Part shown: positions 20,264 to 32,500 of the stretch, piece after piece
Layout: the number at the start of each line of letters is the position of its first letter
Numbering within the stretch: the stretch's first letter is position 1
Notes under the pieces: generated by a model
The model's database searches: none
Told to the model about the DNA's origin: nothing
The model's input: only the letters and a program-made list of their open reading frames with translations
Assembly: GCA_037833965.1 (NCBI GenBank)
Contig: AP031351.1
Location: 8,878,501 to 8,942,500 of the forward strand
Reading direction: 5' to 3'
From: Marchantia polymorpha subsp. ruderalis
Taxonomy: Eukaryota; Streptophyta; Marchantiopsida; Marchantiales; Marchantiaceae
Length of the DNA: 64,000 nucleotides
Made by a program: the position numbers and the translations under genes

Positions 20264-21900
20264 TGCAGTGAACCGTGACAGAAGTTCTTCTTTTCGTTGC
20301 GACTCTCCTCTTTTGGACCAAAGATGGAAGAATGTGCGGGTAGGCTAACCGGGTAGGTTTTTTATTGGCACTCAGTTTTCTGGTGGAGCATCAAAGTGAC
20401 TGAACTAGATAGCTCCGCTTTCCGGCGGAATGATCTAGCGATGGATTATAAGAACATCTAGGCATCCATCCGCCCTCAACTATGAGGGAATCCCTATTCT
20501 CACAACGTGGTCGACGTCATACAGACGACCATAGTTCCTCACAGCAGAACTGTTCAACCGATGCTTGAAACTGTGTCGGCCACCTTGAAAATGTTTCCCA
20601 ACAGCTTAATCAAAGTATGAATTTATCCAACATCCATGTATAACTCTTGCTCTTCGCGCAAAAGCTCAGTTTGATCCAAATTGTAATAAATTATTTATAA
20701 ATATTTATTACATATTGGATCATCACTTGAGTCCATGCTAACTGTATGCTAAAGCGTTTATAAGTTTTTGAACAGGTATCAGCTTTGAGGAGGCCTTGTG
20801 TCACATACAAAGCAGATTCCAAGGTCAAGGGTAGCTCATGGAGTTTTCAATTGTGTCGTTACGAGTCGAGGTCACAATGTGAGATAGACCAAAAACCAGT
20901 CGTTAGTCTACTTGACGACAAGAATCAGTTTTTGTGGCGTGACAAAGACAAGTTTTTTGTTGTTTCATTGTAAAATAATATCAACAGCAGATTATGACAG
21001 CCTCCACTGTGTTGCTTATAGTCAAAGTTTGCAGACGCTATACAACAATGAATTAGCTGTGTTTATCCTCATCTCTTTAAGGAGCTCGTTCAACGAAGCA
21101 ATTGTACTCATGTTCATTATGATGATGATGATGATAAGTGCACAACTGAGATCCTACTCAAGACAACTTTTTCCTGCTAATATTAATTATCGTTTGCTGA
21201 GGTTGTTCATTCACCACAAGGAAATGTTACTGCATCACCTATATTTACATCATTTGTGAAGTCAATAAGCGTACTTCCTGTGGTTTCTTTAGAAACCTGA
21301 ATGTGATAGTTTTGACATTAGCTTGTGCAATGGATGGAGTCTGCTGCAAAGAAATCTCATTTTCACACAATCGGACTCTACTGAGTTTATTCTAGAGAAT
21401 GTGGTTACGAGATACATTTATAGCAGAGCCAAGTCAAACCATCGTCAAGTCCATGTCACGTTTCCATCTAAGAAAGAAGAGATTACACGGACTTACATCA
21501 GGGACCCTACCTTAAAGAACTGATAATTCGTTGTCTCCATCGGCAATTGCCCTACAAATGTAAAAGCAAGGTACAGAGCATGTTCCTGTTTTCTACTTTC
21601 GTCGTGTGACACTGGGAATATCCATATTTTCAGGGTTGTGTATGTGAAATAACGCCATAACTGCGTTCTGAATTACATGCACCAAGTTAGAAGAATCTAA
21701 ACTTGGATTGAGAAATCCATTCTTCAGCACGTAGGCTTCATTATGATGATGATGATAAGTGCAGAACTGAGATCCTGCTCAAGACTGTGTTCATGCATTG
21801 ATTTCATAGCGTTGTTGGTATCTTGATTGTTACGACATGTTTTCCTCCGTTCATCACAAATCCACTGACCTGAATTCCAAAACAGTAAGTTAGATGTACT
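20264..21900. other. Gene-poor stretch with a dispersed 50-bp direct repeat
   Basis: An approximately 50-bp block (ttcattatgatgatgatg... to ctcaagac) occurs at 21113-21164 and again at 21737-21785 in the same direction, about 620 bp apart. The sequence between holds a 66-residue frame (21323-21523, +) that I cannot identify. No supported gene was found. Confidence 0.5.
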
Positions 21901-21949
21901 TGTGAAAGACCATTAAGCAAAAAACGACTTTCAAAATATAATAACTTCA

Positions 21950-23175
21950 TATATAATGCACATGTTACAAACTTACACTTACCCATACAAGGTTCCCATT
22001 CTGTTTGGAAGTACTTCACAAATTGTGGCTCAAAGAGCTGAAAATTTTGTAAAATAACAGAATCTTCATCGCACCAAATGTTTCCACATCAACTTCTTCT
22101 CCATCAGCAGTCAATGTGCTTCCAAAGCACAAGTCTTCTAAAGTAGCATTCATAATAGTTCTCTTTTCATGACCACTCACAACCTCAATCAATTTCTTTG
22201 TCCATGCTTTTCAAACATGATATATGCAAAGAAATATAGGGATATGTGGAAAAACAATGTCTATGGCAAGTCTCTCATTGTCAGCACAATCCGTCATGAA
22301 GCACGAGGACATCCATCCAGGGATATAACGTTGGGCCATCTTCTTCACTGCAGATAATAATTCCACCAGATTTATGTTTTTTCTCTTTCAAGGAATCCAA
22401 AAATAGTAGGATGTCCGTGTTCATATTTGTCAAACACCATCAGGGTGTACAGTAAATACTGCATTGCAAAAAATGAAATAAACGTATCAGTTTGCTGCTA
22501 GCAGTCGTCTACAAAGTATTCATCTTCATTGATACTAAGCTAAACCTGATACAAATGAGTGATTCGCTATTTTTATGTCTTGATAAGCTAGACGTGATCA
22601 AGGTATATAAAACAACATATACAGCACACATTGAGAAGTTCAATAATGTCTTACAAGATTAGTTAAAGCTACAAACCGTCATTTTTTCAAGTATCTTGCA
22701 GATATTGCAAATTGTAAGGTAGAATATACATAATCATGGAAGCCTTATGATAAAAACATCAAAATGGACAAGTAGAATATTACCTTATACTTTTGCGTGT
22801 CATGCGTTCCATCTATAGCAACACAACCTCCAGTTCCATGTTTTAGCAACCAATCTAGGAGCAAGGGTCTTGTAACAACAAGTCTCAATGGTTTAAATGT
22901 ATCACTTTCTGGTGCCTGATACAAAACAACTTGAGATGAATTCGCTTTCATCCATAATTTTGTGCTAATTCTATCATTAGCATGCCTTCTCCAAGTTTCT
23001 TTGTCCAGTTCCAATTTGATATTATACACATCAGCAGATGTGATATAATGATCTCTAATAGGGGTTCCTTGCACATAGTCCAAGCTCTGATGATTTTCAA
23101 ACAGTGCTTTTGCAGCACGCATGAGAATTTGTGGAGGAGTTAAACCTCTTCTTAACTCGCATTTAACCCACTCCC
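21950..23175 (-). pseudogene. Decayed MULE/FAR1-like transposase
   Basis: Exon-like segments on the - strand resemble MULE-type DDE transposases. The segment 22784-23175 reads to V-A-I-D-G-T-H-D-T-Q-K-Y-K, the first catalytic-D block, and ends at a GT donor (AAG|GTA). After an intron, the segment from 22458 reads Y-L-L-Y-T-L-M-V-F-D-K-Y-E-H-G-H-P, the usual continuation. A frameshift near 22375 follows, then F-M-T-D-C-A-D-N-E-R-L-A-I (second D) and C-I-Y-H-V with an in-frame stop before K-A-W near 22214. The end F-V-K-Y-F-Q-T-E-W lies near 22000. A domesticated FAR1-like host gene that later died is an alternative. No terminal inverted repeats were recognised. Confidence 0.6.
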
Positions 23176-23340
23176 TGGCGAAAGAACGTAGAAAATATTA
23201 GACAACGTGCTTGCTTAGCCTCAAAGTTTTACAGACTGTCAAACTGTCATATTTGTAATAACAACAAACTTATTGTACATATTACAAATATGACAGGAAA
23301 TTGACTATGAACGATAAACTAATACAATTATGAATTCAAC

Positions 23341-24453
23341 AGTGCTTCAACATTAACGAATTTGTGGAGTGCTCATCAATTTGTTAATGTTGAAGCACAT
23401 AGTGCCCTAAATCCTCTGGTTCTGGCCAATTTCCTCTCATAGCGATGGGTAGAACCTCAGACTCAACCTCGAAAATTCTATAGAGATTTGCATCGATCCA
23501 TCCGCCTCTCGTCATCTCGTCGTGGATGATGAGTTTCGGCGCTACCGTGCACCAGCAAGCAGACGGGTATCCGGGGTTTTGGCGGTTTACGGGCGACCAT
23601 GCGGTTGTTGAAATCTCGAGTTGCGTCGTGCGTCGGGACTTTCGGCTCATGAAGCAGCCATGTTGAAGCACCATCGATCCGGGAAGGTCTTGAGGCGGGC
23701 GCTCCAAGTGTTCGTCGCTTTGATAGAACATAATATGACCCGTATAGCGCCCTAAAAAATCCGGGTAGTACTCATCCAGGCTCTCCTCCAGGTTGATGAT
23801 GAGGCAACCAAGAAGCAAAGGGCATTTATCATATTTTTGGAGCGGAGTATTAAGCGTGTCCAAAGACAAATCCCTGAAGATCCTATGGTCCATTCCAAGG
23901 GACCTAAAGTGAGAATCATATCCTGTTTTCCCCACACACAAGAATCCGGAAACATACATGGGAACGAAGTGATCGGTCATTCGGTTCCGGATCTCAGACC
24001 GGAGATTGCTGTGTAGTTCCAACACAGCGGCATGAAGTTCTTCGGGTGGTGGATTGGTCATGCGTATCTGTAGCACCACATCGCCACCCCCCCCCCCCCC
24101 ATGAGGCAAGAAGTTATAGCTCAAATTTTCATCGTACGCTCGTCCTCTCGGAAAACTTTCAGCTCATAACTCGTGCCCCACGGACGATTGGGAGCAACGG
24201 CGGCTATTTCGCGGATGATGAAGTCACCCCCAGCCAAAAAGAAAACTCTGTCGAGAACAAGCTTATCATGATAATAACTCGTCATGTCATTCTTCTCCGT
24301 GGGATTTTACTCCGATTGGGCTACCATGTGCCACATTTCGGGCGCATCCGGAGTATCCTGGTGGTGGAGGTGGAGGGTAGCAGTCTGCAAGGGTTTCCAG
24401 GTATACATACTGGACGTGAACTCTATAATCAATGCTTCAACATTAACGAATTG
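23341..24453. repeat. Inverted-repeat-bounded segment with three copies of a 21-bp arm
   Basis: The 21-bp sequence tgcttcaacattaacgaatt(t/g) occurs at about 23344-23364 and 24433-24452 on the + strand, and inverted at 23376-23396. The left pair makes a near-perfect 21-bp stem with a loop of about 12 bases. The inverted copy and the right copy bracket about 1.06 kb containing the 246-residue frame. No target duplication was recognised outside the arms. Confidence 0.7.
23384..24124 (-). CDS. Unidentified 246-residue protein
   Basis: A long open frame from ATG at 24124 in otherwise gene-poor sequence. The N-terminus holds a glycine run encoded by a C-tract at 24087-24100, followed by a mixed, globular-looking sequence with several W, C and H residues (e.g. 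H-G-C-F-M-S-R-K-S-R-R, W-C-T-V-A-P-K-L-I-I-H-D-E). No signal peptide, membrane segment or known motif was found. The stop codon falls inside the left inverted-repeat arm. It could be an exon of the neighbouring decayed transposase gene, a captured host fragment, or a real intronless gene. The family is not recognised. Confidence 0.4.
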   Translation of the reverse strand: MSYNFLPHGGGGGGDVVLQIRMTNPPPEELHAAVLELHSNLRSEIRNRMTDHFVPMYVSGFLCVGKTGYDSHFRSLGMDHRIFRDLSLDTLNTPLQKYDKCPLLLGCLIINLEESLDEYYPDFLGRYTGHIMFYQSDEHLERPPQDLPGSMVLQHGCFMSRKSRRTTQLEISTTAWSPVNRQNPGYPSACWCTVAPKLIIHDEMTRGGWIDANLYRIFEVESEVLPIAMRGNWPEPEDLGHYVLQH

Positions 24454-24459
24454 AAAGGG

Positions 24460-26560
24460 TCATCATAAGGTGGGTCCTGCACAATCCATCCCGCCTCCAT
24501 GCTGTCACCACACCTACAAAAAGCACCTGAAATGACAAAAAAAGTACAAGCACGAGCTCTGGCACAAGCTCCTCAAAGCACTGACACTAGCACCCAAAAG
24601 CGACGTCGAAACGACGAGCTGGAGAATATCGATATGATACCATTTTCAAAAACCCTAATCTTTGCCTCTTAAAATTTCGTCGCCTCAATATGTTATCACC
24701 GTTTGATTACAAATATTACAGTTTGAACATTAGGGATTCCAACTGAGCTTTTCCTCTTGCGGTTCAGTTTTAGTTTTTAGTTACCGCAACGTTCCACGAC
24801 ACGACCGCGATCATTGTTACGGCGTAGATCTTTGCAACGCAATAGATACAACGTTGCGGCCTCTACAGTGACTGCCTCTTCTACAGGCTTGTTGGAATTT
24901 AATCCGGTTGAGGGTCTCTACATGGTCGCCGGAATGTAGGGTCCGCCCACCCTCAAGTTCCCAAAACTGAGATAAAATCCGGCTGACTCGGGGCAGCCCG
25001 AAGGGAGCATGAAGAAAGAAAGAAATTGGGATCCCTGACACCTGGCAGTACGGCAGTTTGTAAAAGTTAGTGTAACTAAGCGAGTCGGTTCACAATGATC
25101 TATAACAACTACTCCAATTGCACCACTTTCTTTAGTTTCCTGTGTACATCACTCCAATGCAGGTAAAACAGATATACAAGTTACGTAATTTCCAAAAAGA
25201 ATAAACTTCAGTTATGGTTTGTAAAAGTTAGTGTAACTAAGCGAGTCGGTTCACAATGATCTATAACAACTACTCCAATTGCACCACTTTCTTTAGTTTC
25301 CTGTGTACATCACTCCAATGCACGTAATACAGATATACAAGTTACGTAATTTCCAAAAAGAATAAACTTCAGTTATGGTTCTTTATTGAATAGAATTTGT
25401 TCGATGTTATGCCTGCCATCGCTAATGAAACTCGCTCATTGTTGCGTTCATCCTTGGATAGGTTAACAAAGTATTCCCTTATTTATTATTTTCTATGTAT
25501 TGGTCAAAGATATCTTAAGAGGTGTGTTCCGTATGTCCTAAGTAAATCAGATATATCAAGTCATGTACTTCGTAATTCCCTTGGTGACTTGTATGGGCTC
25601 GCCCCATGTTTAGATTCATCCCCGCATGCGGTCTTCAATCCTCCTTTAATCTGAGCGAAGGTTAGAGCATGGATGATACGTAGTTTCATTCACAACTTAC
25701 ATGTCCCCATCAAGCCAGCGTGTTCCAAAACCAGAGAGCCCTATTTCATAATATTCAGTAAGTGTGACTTGCATTTGTCTAGGGCTTCGTGAAAATGGTT
25801 AATTTTCACCAACTGGGGAAAGCCAACTTTCCTTTAATGTTGGAAGGCTAAAAAACCCGTTTTTGCTTCCTGCTTTCACTTAGTGAAGTGATGAGTAGGC
25901 AGATGACATGTTGACGCTAGCAAGAAAAAATGCCTCCCTGATGGCAGGATGTGCACCATAATTGTCTACTATTTATTGCGGCAAGCATGTCTGAGACTAG
26001 ACAATACGGAGAATACGTAATTTGAATCCTGATACAAAGTGTGCGATATGAGCCTCTTACAGCTCGTTAGGAACCAACCAGTAAAACCTTAATTCTCACA
26101 TGAGTTTTATCATTGATAGAAAAATCTATTACAATAGATATCTTCTGGCATCCACCAAACGCGTTCCTTCCTAAGTTGAACATTGACCAAAATGTTGCCC
26201 GTGGTGCAACCTGAACCCGAACCTGACTACAAAATATGCAAAACTGGGTTTTTCCTGCTGTACAAATTTGAACTCATTGGAAGTGAACGCTACGTGGAGG
26301 TAATGGCAGACCTGCGATGAACGACGAGCAACGACGGGGCAGGGAAAAGGTGTTACAAGGTCGTTTTATAGAAAACGGTTATAGTATGAAGAGAAAAAAT
26401 CTCAAGTCCTCTAGAAACTTGTCCTTCCCTAACAGGTCCTTCACTTTTCTCCCGTGCGGTAAGTACTCAAATTTAGCCCAATAAGTAACCTGAATCCATG
26501 ACTAGAACGGCAACAGTTTCATTGTTACAAATCACTCAATTGATCCAAAGCAAGATGAAA
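24460..26560. other. Gene-free stretch upstream of the MMS19 3' end
   Basis: No supported gene apart from the tandem duplication at 25056-25380. A + strand frame at 25397-25654 (85 residues) has no recognisable features. The 3' untranslated region of MMS19 probably occupies part of 26200-26564. Confidence 0.5.
25056..25380. repeat. Tandem duplication, 161-bp unit x2
   Basis: The unit starting GTTTGTAAAAGTTAGTG occurs at 25056-25216 and 25217-25377. The two units differ at only about two positions by eye, so the duplication is recent. Confidence 0.9.
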
Positions 26561-26564
26561 GCAC

Positions 26565-29500
26565 TTACCATACTTCACGACATCGAACGGCCTCCTTGCG
26601 CACTAATCTTTTCTTGTCATCTAATGCTATTGTGATCGCTTTCATCACCTGAACATCGTTGCACGTTCAGAGTCGAAACAAAGAATTGACTAACAGAGAA
26701 ATCTCACGAATGAATGAGTTAAATGCCTCGAAGTCAAGAAAATATTTCCTAGGCGGAAGTATATTCGGCCTGATGAATGTGGAAAAAATAACCAGATCAC
26801 ATGCCAGTTTCAATCAATGTTTGGCAGCTGACCTGAGATTTCACAGGGAATACGCGGGTGAACGACAAGCCCACGATGGCTGCTAAGCACTGCAACGCAG
26901 ATTCTCGAATCATCTACACGAAAGAATCAGGTTGAGCACAAAAGGTGACATAAAATTCTAGCTGAACAAAACCAGGAATATTTTGAAACAGGTCACCAAA
27001 GGATAAAGCCCTACTTCTGATCACAAGCTCTACACACAAAGGATTGTTTTAGCTCTTTATCAGAAAGAGAGAACTACGAATAGCTTTTGGAAGAAATGTG
27101 CTAGCAATCAAATGGACTCCTTACCATTGATGATTTGTACTGCGAAACGGGTACCAATCTATTCACCATCGACTGTACATATTCAGCTGCAAAACTTCTG
27201 CCTGATAAAATTCGTCCCAAAGGAAATGAATGAATAACAGACAAATAATTGAATTAGAGACACACCTACTTCCAACTCGGAAGAGCGACCCCCAGAAGAA
27301 ATGCAATGATGGTCTTGCATTATTACCTAACTTCAGATGGTACTCATGCAGATTAACTGGATTTAGAATGTGTGAACATACCATTACTCTCATCAACAAG
27401 GAACGAGGATAAAGACAGCAAGAGCTGAAGTACATATTCTGAATCCTCTGGATATGTGCACAGGGTCGAAAGACCCTCAAGAATTAAAGGAAAAACCTGC
27501 GCACCGGTCATCTTAGATTTAGTGACTATCTCGTCCACGACTACCACACAGAAACTTTGTAAAACATTTTACTCGTAAGAAGAAAGGAACAAATCCATAC
27601 AAAACGGAGAAGACGCGTACCCTCTTCCCTTCTGTCAAGACAGCACCAAGAGGTGTACCAGAAAGAAGACATGCAAATGAACGATAGAACCAGATCCTGC
27701 AGGTAAAAGCCAATAGTAAATTATACAGAACATAACTAGGATTCCACAAGCACGACGCCTTTGAGCAAGATGACAGATACTCGGCCTCCAGGACGAGACT
27801 GATTCATCTCATTGCCTCAGCACTAAACATTTATTTATCCACAATACCTACTGGACCTTCATACTCTGGTGGGCACTCACCTGGACGACTGGTTGCTATC
27901 AAGGCGCACAGCTTCAATGAGGGGTGAGAGTATGCTGGTGAAAAACCGCTGTTTGTATAGAGGTCTGATGACAGCGTTTTGACTCTTGCTCAAAAATGAG
28001 GCGTGTTCATTGACAATAAGCCCAAAGCTCTCCACTGCTGCCCTTCCAACTGCGGACTCGGTTAACTTATCTGATTGGTCTTTCATTTCAAAACTGTCAG
28101 TCGTACCACTGTACGCTACAGGCTTCCCTAGAGACTCAAGAACTCTTAGCATTGCGCCAGCTATATCAGCAATTCTAGAGTGTCCTCTCATTGCCAGTCC
28201 TTTCCCCGCCAATGCAAGCGCGTAAATAGATCTGGCTGCTGATTTTTCTGCATCTTCTGCGCAAAAACTATTTGGCATATCCCCTGTACCGTCTCGCCGA
28301 ACCTGTTTAATAATGGGCATCCAACCTTCATCCACGGCGATAGTTATCGCCTCCTTCAGGGGAAAGCTACCAGCTTCTTCAGATTCCGATTTTTTTTCAT
28401 TCCACTTATTAAGCATAGAGGCAGCGGCCTGTGCGGCAGTATCTGTAATCACGGGGTCCAGATTGGCAACTGATGTACTGACTAAAAGCCGTAAAACGCT
28501 TTCTCTTTCCTCAAACAAAACTGAAGGAAGCAACCCCACTATCACAGATCCGACGAGGGCCACGAGCCATTCTTTACCCTCCATGTGTTTTGCGCTAAGA
28601 GATCGGACCCCACTAAGCTTAGTGTTTTGCTCAGGGGAATATCCCCCCTGCAAAACACTAAGACTCATAGTGAGAATCTCCTTCTGTAATCTCTCAGGGC
28701 ATCTTTGCACTGTGACCCGAATCACTTCCATCAAGGGCAGAAGAATCTGAAACACCAGACAAGGTTCAGTCCATCCTTCAACGTCGTTCGTCCTGATACA
28801 ACCGTGTGAATGGAAAAAACACCCGATGAGAGAGATGACAACAAGTCGTTCGTTCATATTGGTAACTGGATGAAATCTGCAAGTACAACCTGACAGATTC
28901 GTGGGCGACTCTTTATCAATCACTGGACTCTGTTTTGAGTATACATACATCAGGGGCAATATAAACAGTGGATTGAGGTAGACTCCCAATTGATCTCCAG
29001 ATGTCCATGACCACATCACAGGCGGCTAGTTGACCAACGCTGCCAATCTCGCAACTGTTTTGAAAACACAATCAATCATCAATGACTACTTTACAGAAGA
29101 TGCTCGCGAAACTTCTAAACTTCGAGGGGAAATAATCTGGTTCCTTACAATATATACAGAATAATTGCGGCACTAAAGTGTAGCAGGCATAATGTGTTGA
29201 GCTGAATCCAAATCAAAATATAAGCTCGGTTAAAGGAGGGCTTACAAGGGGATGATCTGTCCACTTAAACACCTAAAGATCATAACCGCCTTGGCAAACT
29301 CAAAACTTCCGTCAGCTAGGGCCTGCGGTACAATTAAATCAATGGTAAGTAGATCTTACTGCCAGCGGTTGCACAGAAAAAAGGTGTTTGTGCGGGCTAT
29401 AAAACAGTGAATCGCAAAACTAAAAACCACGTAACCGGTATAGCATCTAACTCTTTCAGCATTCGACTCACCAGCGTTTGGCCAAGCTTGCTGGGGACTA

Positions 29501-32500
29501 GTTGGCCCAACACCTTCAACACTTTTTCTCGCACGGATTCTCGAGAAGCAGAGAGAGCAGCCAGAGCACGCAAGTGAAAATCTAAGGGCTCAGGCGAACA
29601 CGCTTCCTGCACCGCGTCCAAAAGTTTGGGTAGCACTACGTTCAGAACGCTCACTTTCTCTTTCTCTCTGCTGCTTAAGAATTCCTGACGGTGTAAATCT
29701 GTGCATTTCTCTTCCAGATTGCTGGCAGCAAGAATCGCACCAAGTGCTTGATCTTTCAATTCCGAACCCTTGGTTTGGTCCAGAAAAGTCGATGTAAGAA
29801 ACGTAAGCACAGTCTCAAGCTGGTCTTCAGAAAGGGGTGACAAAGTAGCAGGATATGATGCCAAAGCCTGCAGCCCAGCCACTGCCACATTTAAATTTTA
29901 GGGCCATGGCTGAGATTGACCGTAATATCCTAGTTTACAACCCCTGTACGGCTGGGATCACGAAACATATGACAAAGCTCTCTTCAGCGACTGTTTACAT
30001 TCGCTGAAGAGGATCCCCAAAGATACCGTACGTCATACTACGAGCTCACAGAACACTCTGCGTACATGTCAAAACTTTGAGAAATATTAGACGAAGTCAA
30101 GGGAGGATCAACGTAGCTACCACCGAGTTTTAGAACTGTTGTCACGACTCCACTCGCCACGACACGGGAGAACGTATCTATCAGAACCGGCGCAGCGAGT
30201 ATGACTGGGTCCAACCAGTACTTCAAGGCGAATTCAGATGAACTTGGATTCGAAGAATCTGCTAGAACATTAGCCAAATGTCTCGCCCCTTCAAGGACAA
30301 ATATTACAGCTTCCAGTCCTGTTAGCGATAAACCAGCCTCCAAAGATATGCTATGTCCTTTGGCAGCTACACTCTCAGAGGATTGATGATCAGAGGACTT
30401 GGGACTAACTACTTCAACTGAAGGTAGAAGAGAGGATAGAAAAGTTTTCGTCACAATGTAACAGGAAGTACAACTCGCTCTTGCGGCAGCGCCTAATAAC
30501 CGGCCGACAGCCTGCAGCTGTGCATCTGTCGTCAAAGCATACGTTTTGATCCCGTCTCCAGGATCTATTTCCTGATCCAGTTCATTCTTCACCCGTCTCA
30601 AAAACCCCACAACGCAGTCGTCTTCCAGTACTAGTTTCATGAAATCTCCCGTAATATCGTCCTCATTGGTCCTAACCTTTTGTGAGGCCTCTATGCAGCG
30701 AGCAAAACAAGAAAAGGCCTCCTCAAGGATAAGGGAATCTTTCTGATCGGAGACTCCGTCCTCTTGTCGAAAAATTTCAGACTTCAAACCCGTCCAGATG
30801 TCACCAGCATGCTCTGACAACGCTTCAGGATCATAGGAGAGTGCACAGTGACCAATGTAATTTAAAGCGTCCAGCTGCACAAAGAGGTGAATGAGATCAG
30901 AAAAAATGTCATTCTCGATTTCTGACTTCATCCAAGTTGGTCAAAAGCTGAAAGTCATACATAAATTAGAACAAGGCATCAGAGTAGTACCGTGATATGC
31001 TTTGTAAGTCTGAAGGCTCACCTTGGCTCTTTTAAGAGTTGACGATAGCTTTTCCAGCAACACAGGGAAGCAAAACGGAGCAAACAAGGGAGTTGCTGTA
31101 AAGACTTTCTGCAATTGACAGCAACCAGTTTGTGAAGCAAGATTACGACGAGATTACGACGGACATGGTGGTCATGACGAGTAATTTCATCAAGATAATC
31201 AGTAGAAATCAAAGAAATGACTTACCAATAATGCAGAACTTAGGTCCTCCCGAGTAATCCCTCGAGGATCTTGAGGCTGCAAGAAATAAAAGTTAGTATC
31301 TACATATAGAAAGGACTGTAAGATGAGCCTATAAACATTCACTTGTTACAGAGAACAACAGAAAGAAGAATGAACCTATATTGTTGGTAAGCAAGGAAGG
31401 TGCTAGTTTCGGGGTAAAAGCAGCAGATCAATCAAAGGAGTGGTGTGTTCCTACGACTTTTCAAGCCAAAGGAAAACTGCTTTGCGTAATGACGACGTCT
31501 ATAAAGTTAGAGGGAGATCTAAACAGGAAGTCACACATATGGCGTAAATGACGGCACTTGTACCTACCGTATTGAATGAGATTGGAAAGTATCGACTAAC
31601 AATGTCGAAGATATCCTCTGCATTTTCTCCAAAAGGGCCATCTGGTTCTGGGAAAATCGAAGCCAGTTTCTCAACGAGACGAAACGCGACCAATATGCAC
31701 CTTGGATCCTTCTCTTCCTCTATGGCAGCTATGATTCCGAGAACTAACTCGGGACCCTGCAGAACATCCGCTTTATATCAGATAACACTCAATTGCTTTT
31801 CACATATAACGTATGAAATTACAACTAAAATCCGATGAATTCAACAATCTAGAACAATCTTCCTGTTGAACAGACTATAAGGGCGATTTATAGGGCATCA
31901 AACCTAGACAAGGACATATCGAGCCCTTCCTCAGACATACAGATAGAAAACCACCCCAATGCCCTCGTGAACTTTAAAGCTTCGCCCACAAATTTAAATA
32001 TAGGTTTGAACAATAACTTACATTGTCAAGAACTTAGACGCTATAATGATGAGGGCGAACAATTTTGAAGAGGTAAAAAAGCATAACACGTCAAAAAAAC
32101 TTTCCTACTCTAAACAGATACTTTCAGTAATGTTGATGGATGACGTAGCTGATTGATCACATGGATGCCATCAATTTCCAAAGTTCATAGCGGAAGAGCA
32201 AACATAGTGTGGATAACACAGGAAACAGAGCGAGCCATACCAGTGGCTCCATAGATGAGACATGCAGGGTGAGGAGTGATTCGTACAATTCCAAAGAGAG
32301 CTGCGCATGACGATCGTATGTGTCAGCTGCTTCAGTGAAGTCGCCTTAAATAAGTCCATATGTACCCGATCTCAGAAAATCTATACTTCACTAGTTTTGA
32401 GAAAACAAAGACAAAAATTTCATCTACACATTCAGAAGTTCGTACCATCCGATCTTTCTGACTTAGAGCCTGGACATCAAGCTGTTCTATTATAGACCTG

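Noticed and set aside
22745-24124. Treating the 246-residue frame (23384-24124) as the first exon of the MULE-like transposase
   Set aside because: No good donor near its end joins in phase to the acceptor near 23175, and its sequence does not resemble transposase N-termini. It is left as a separate unknown.
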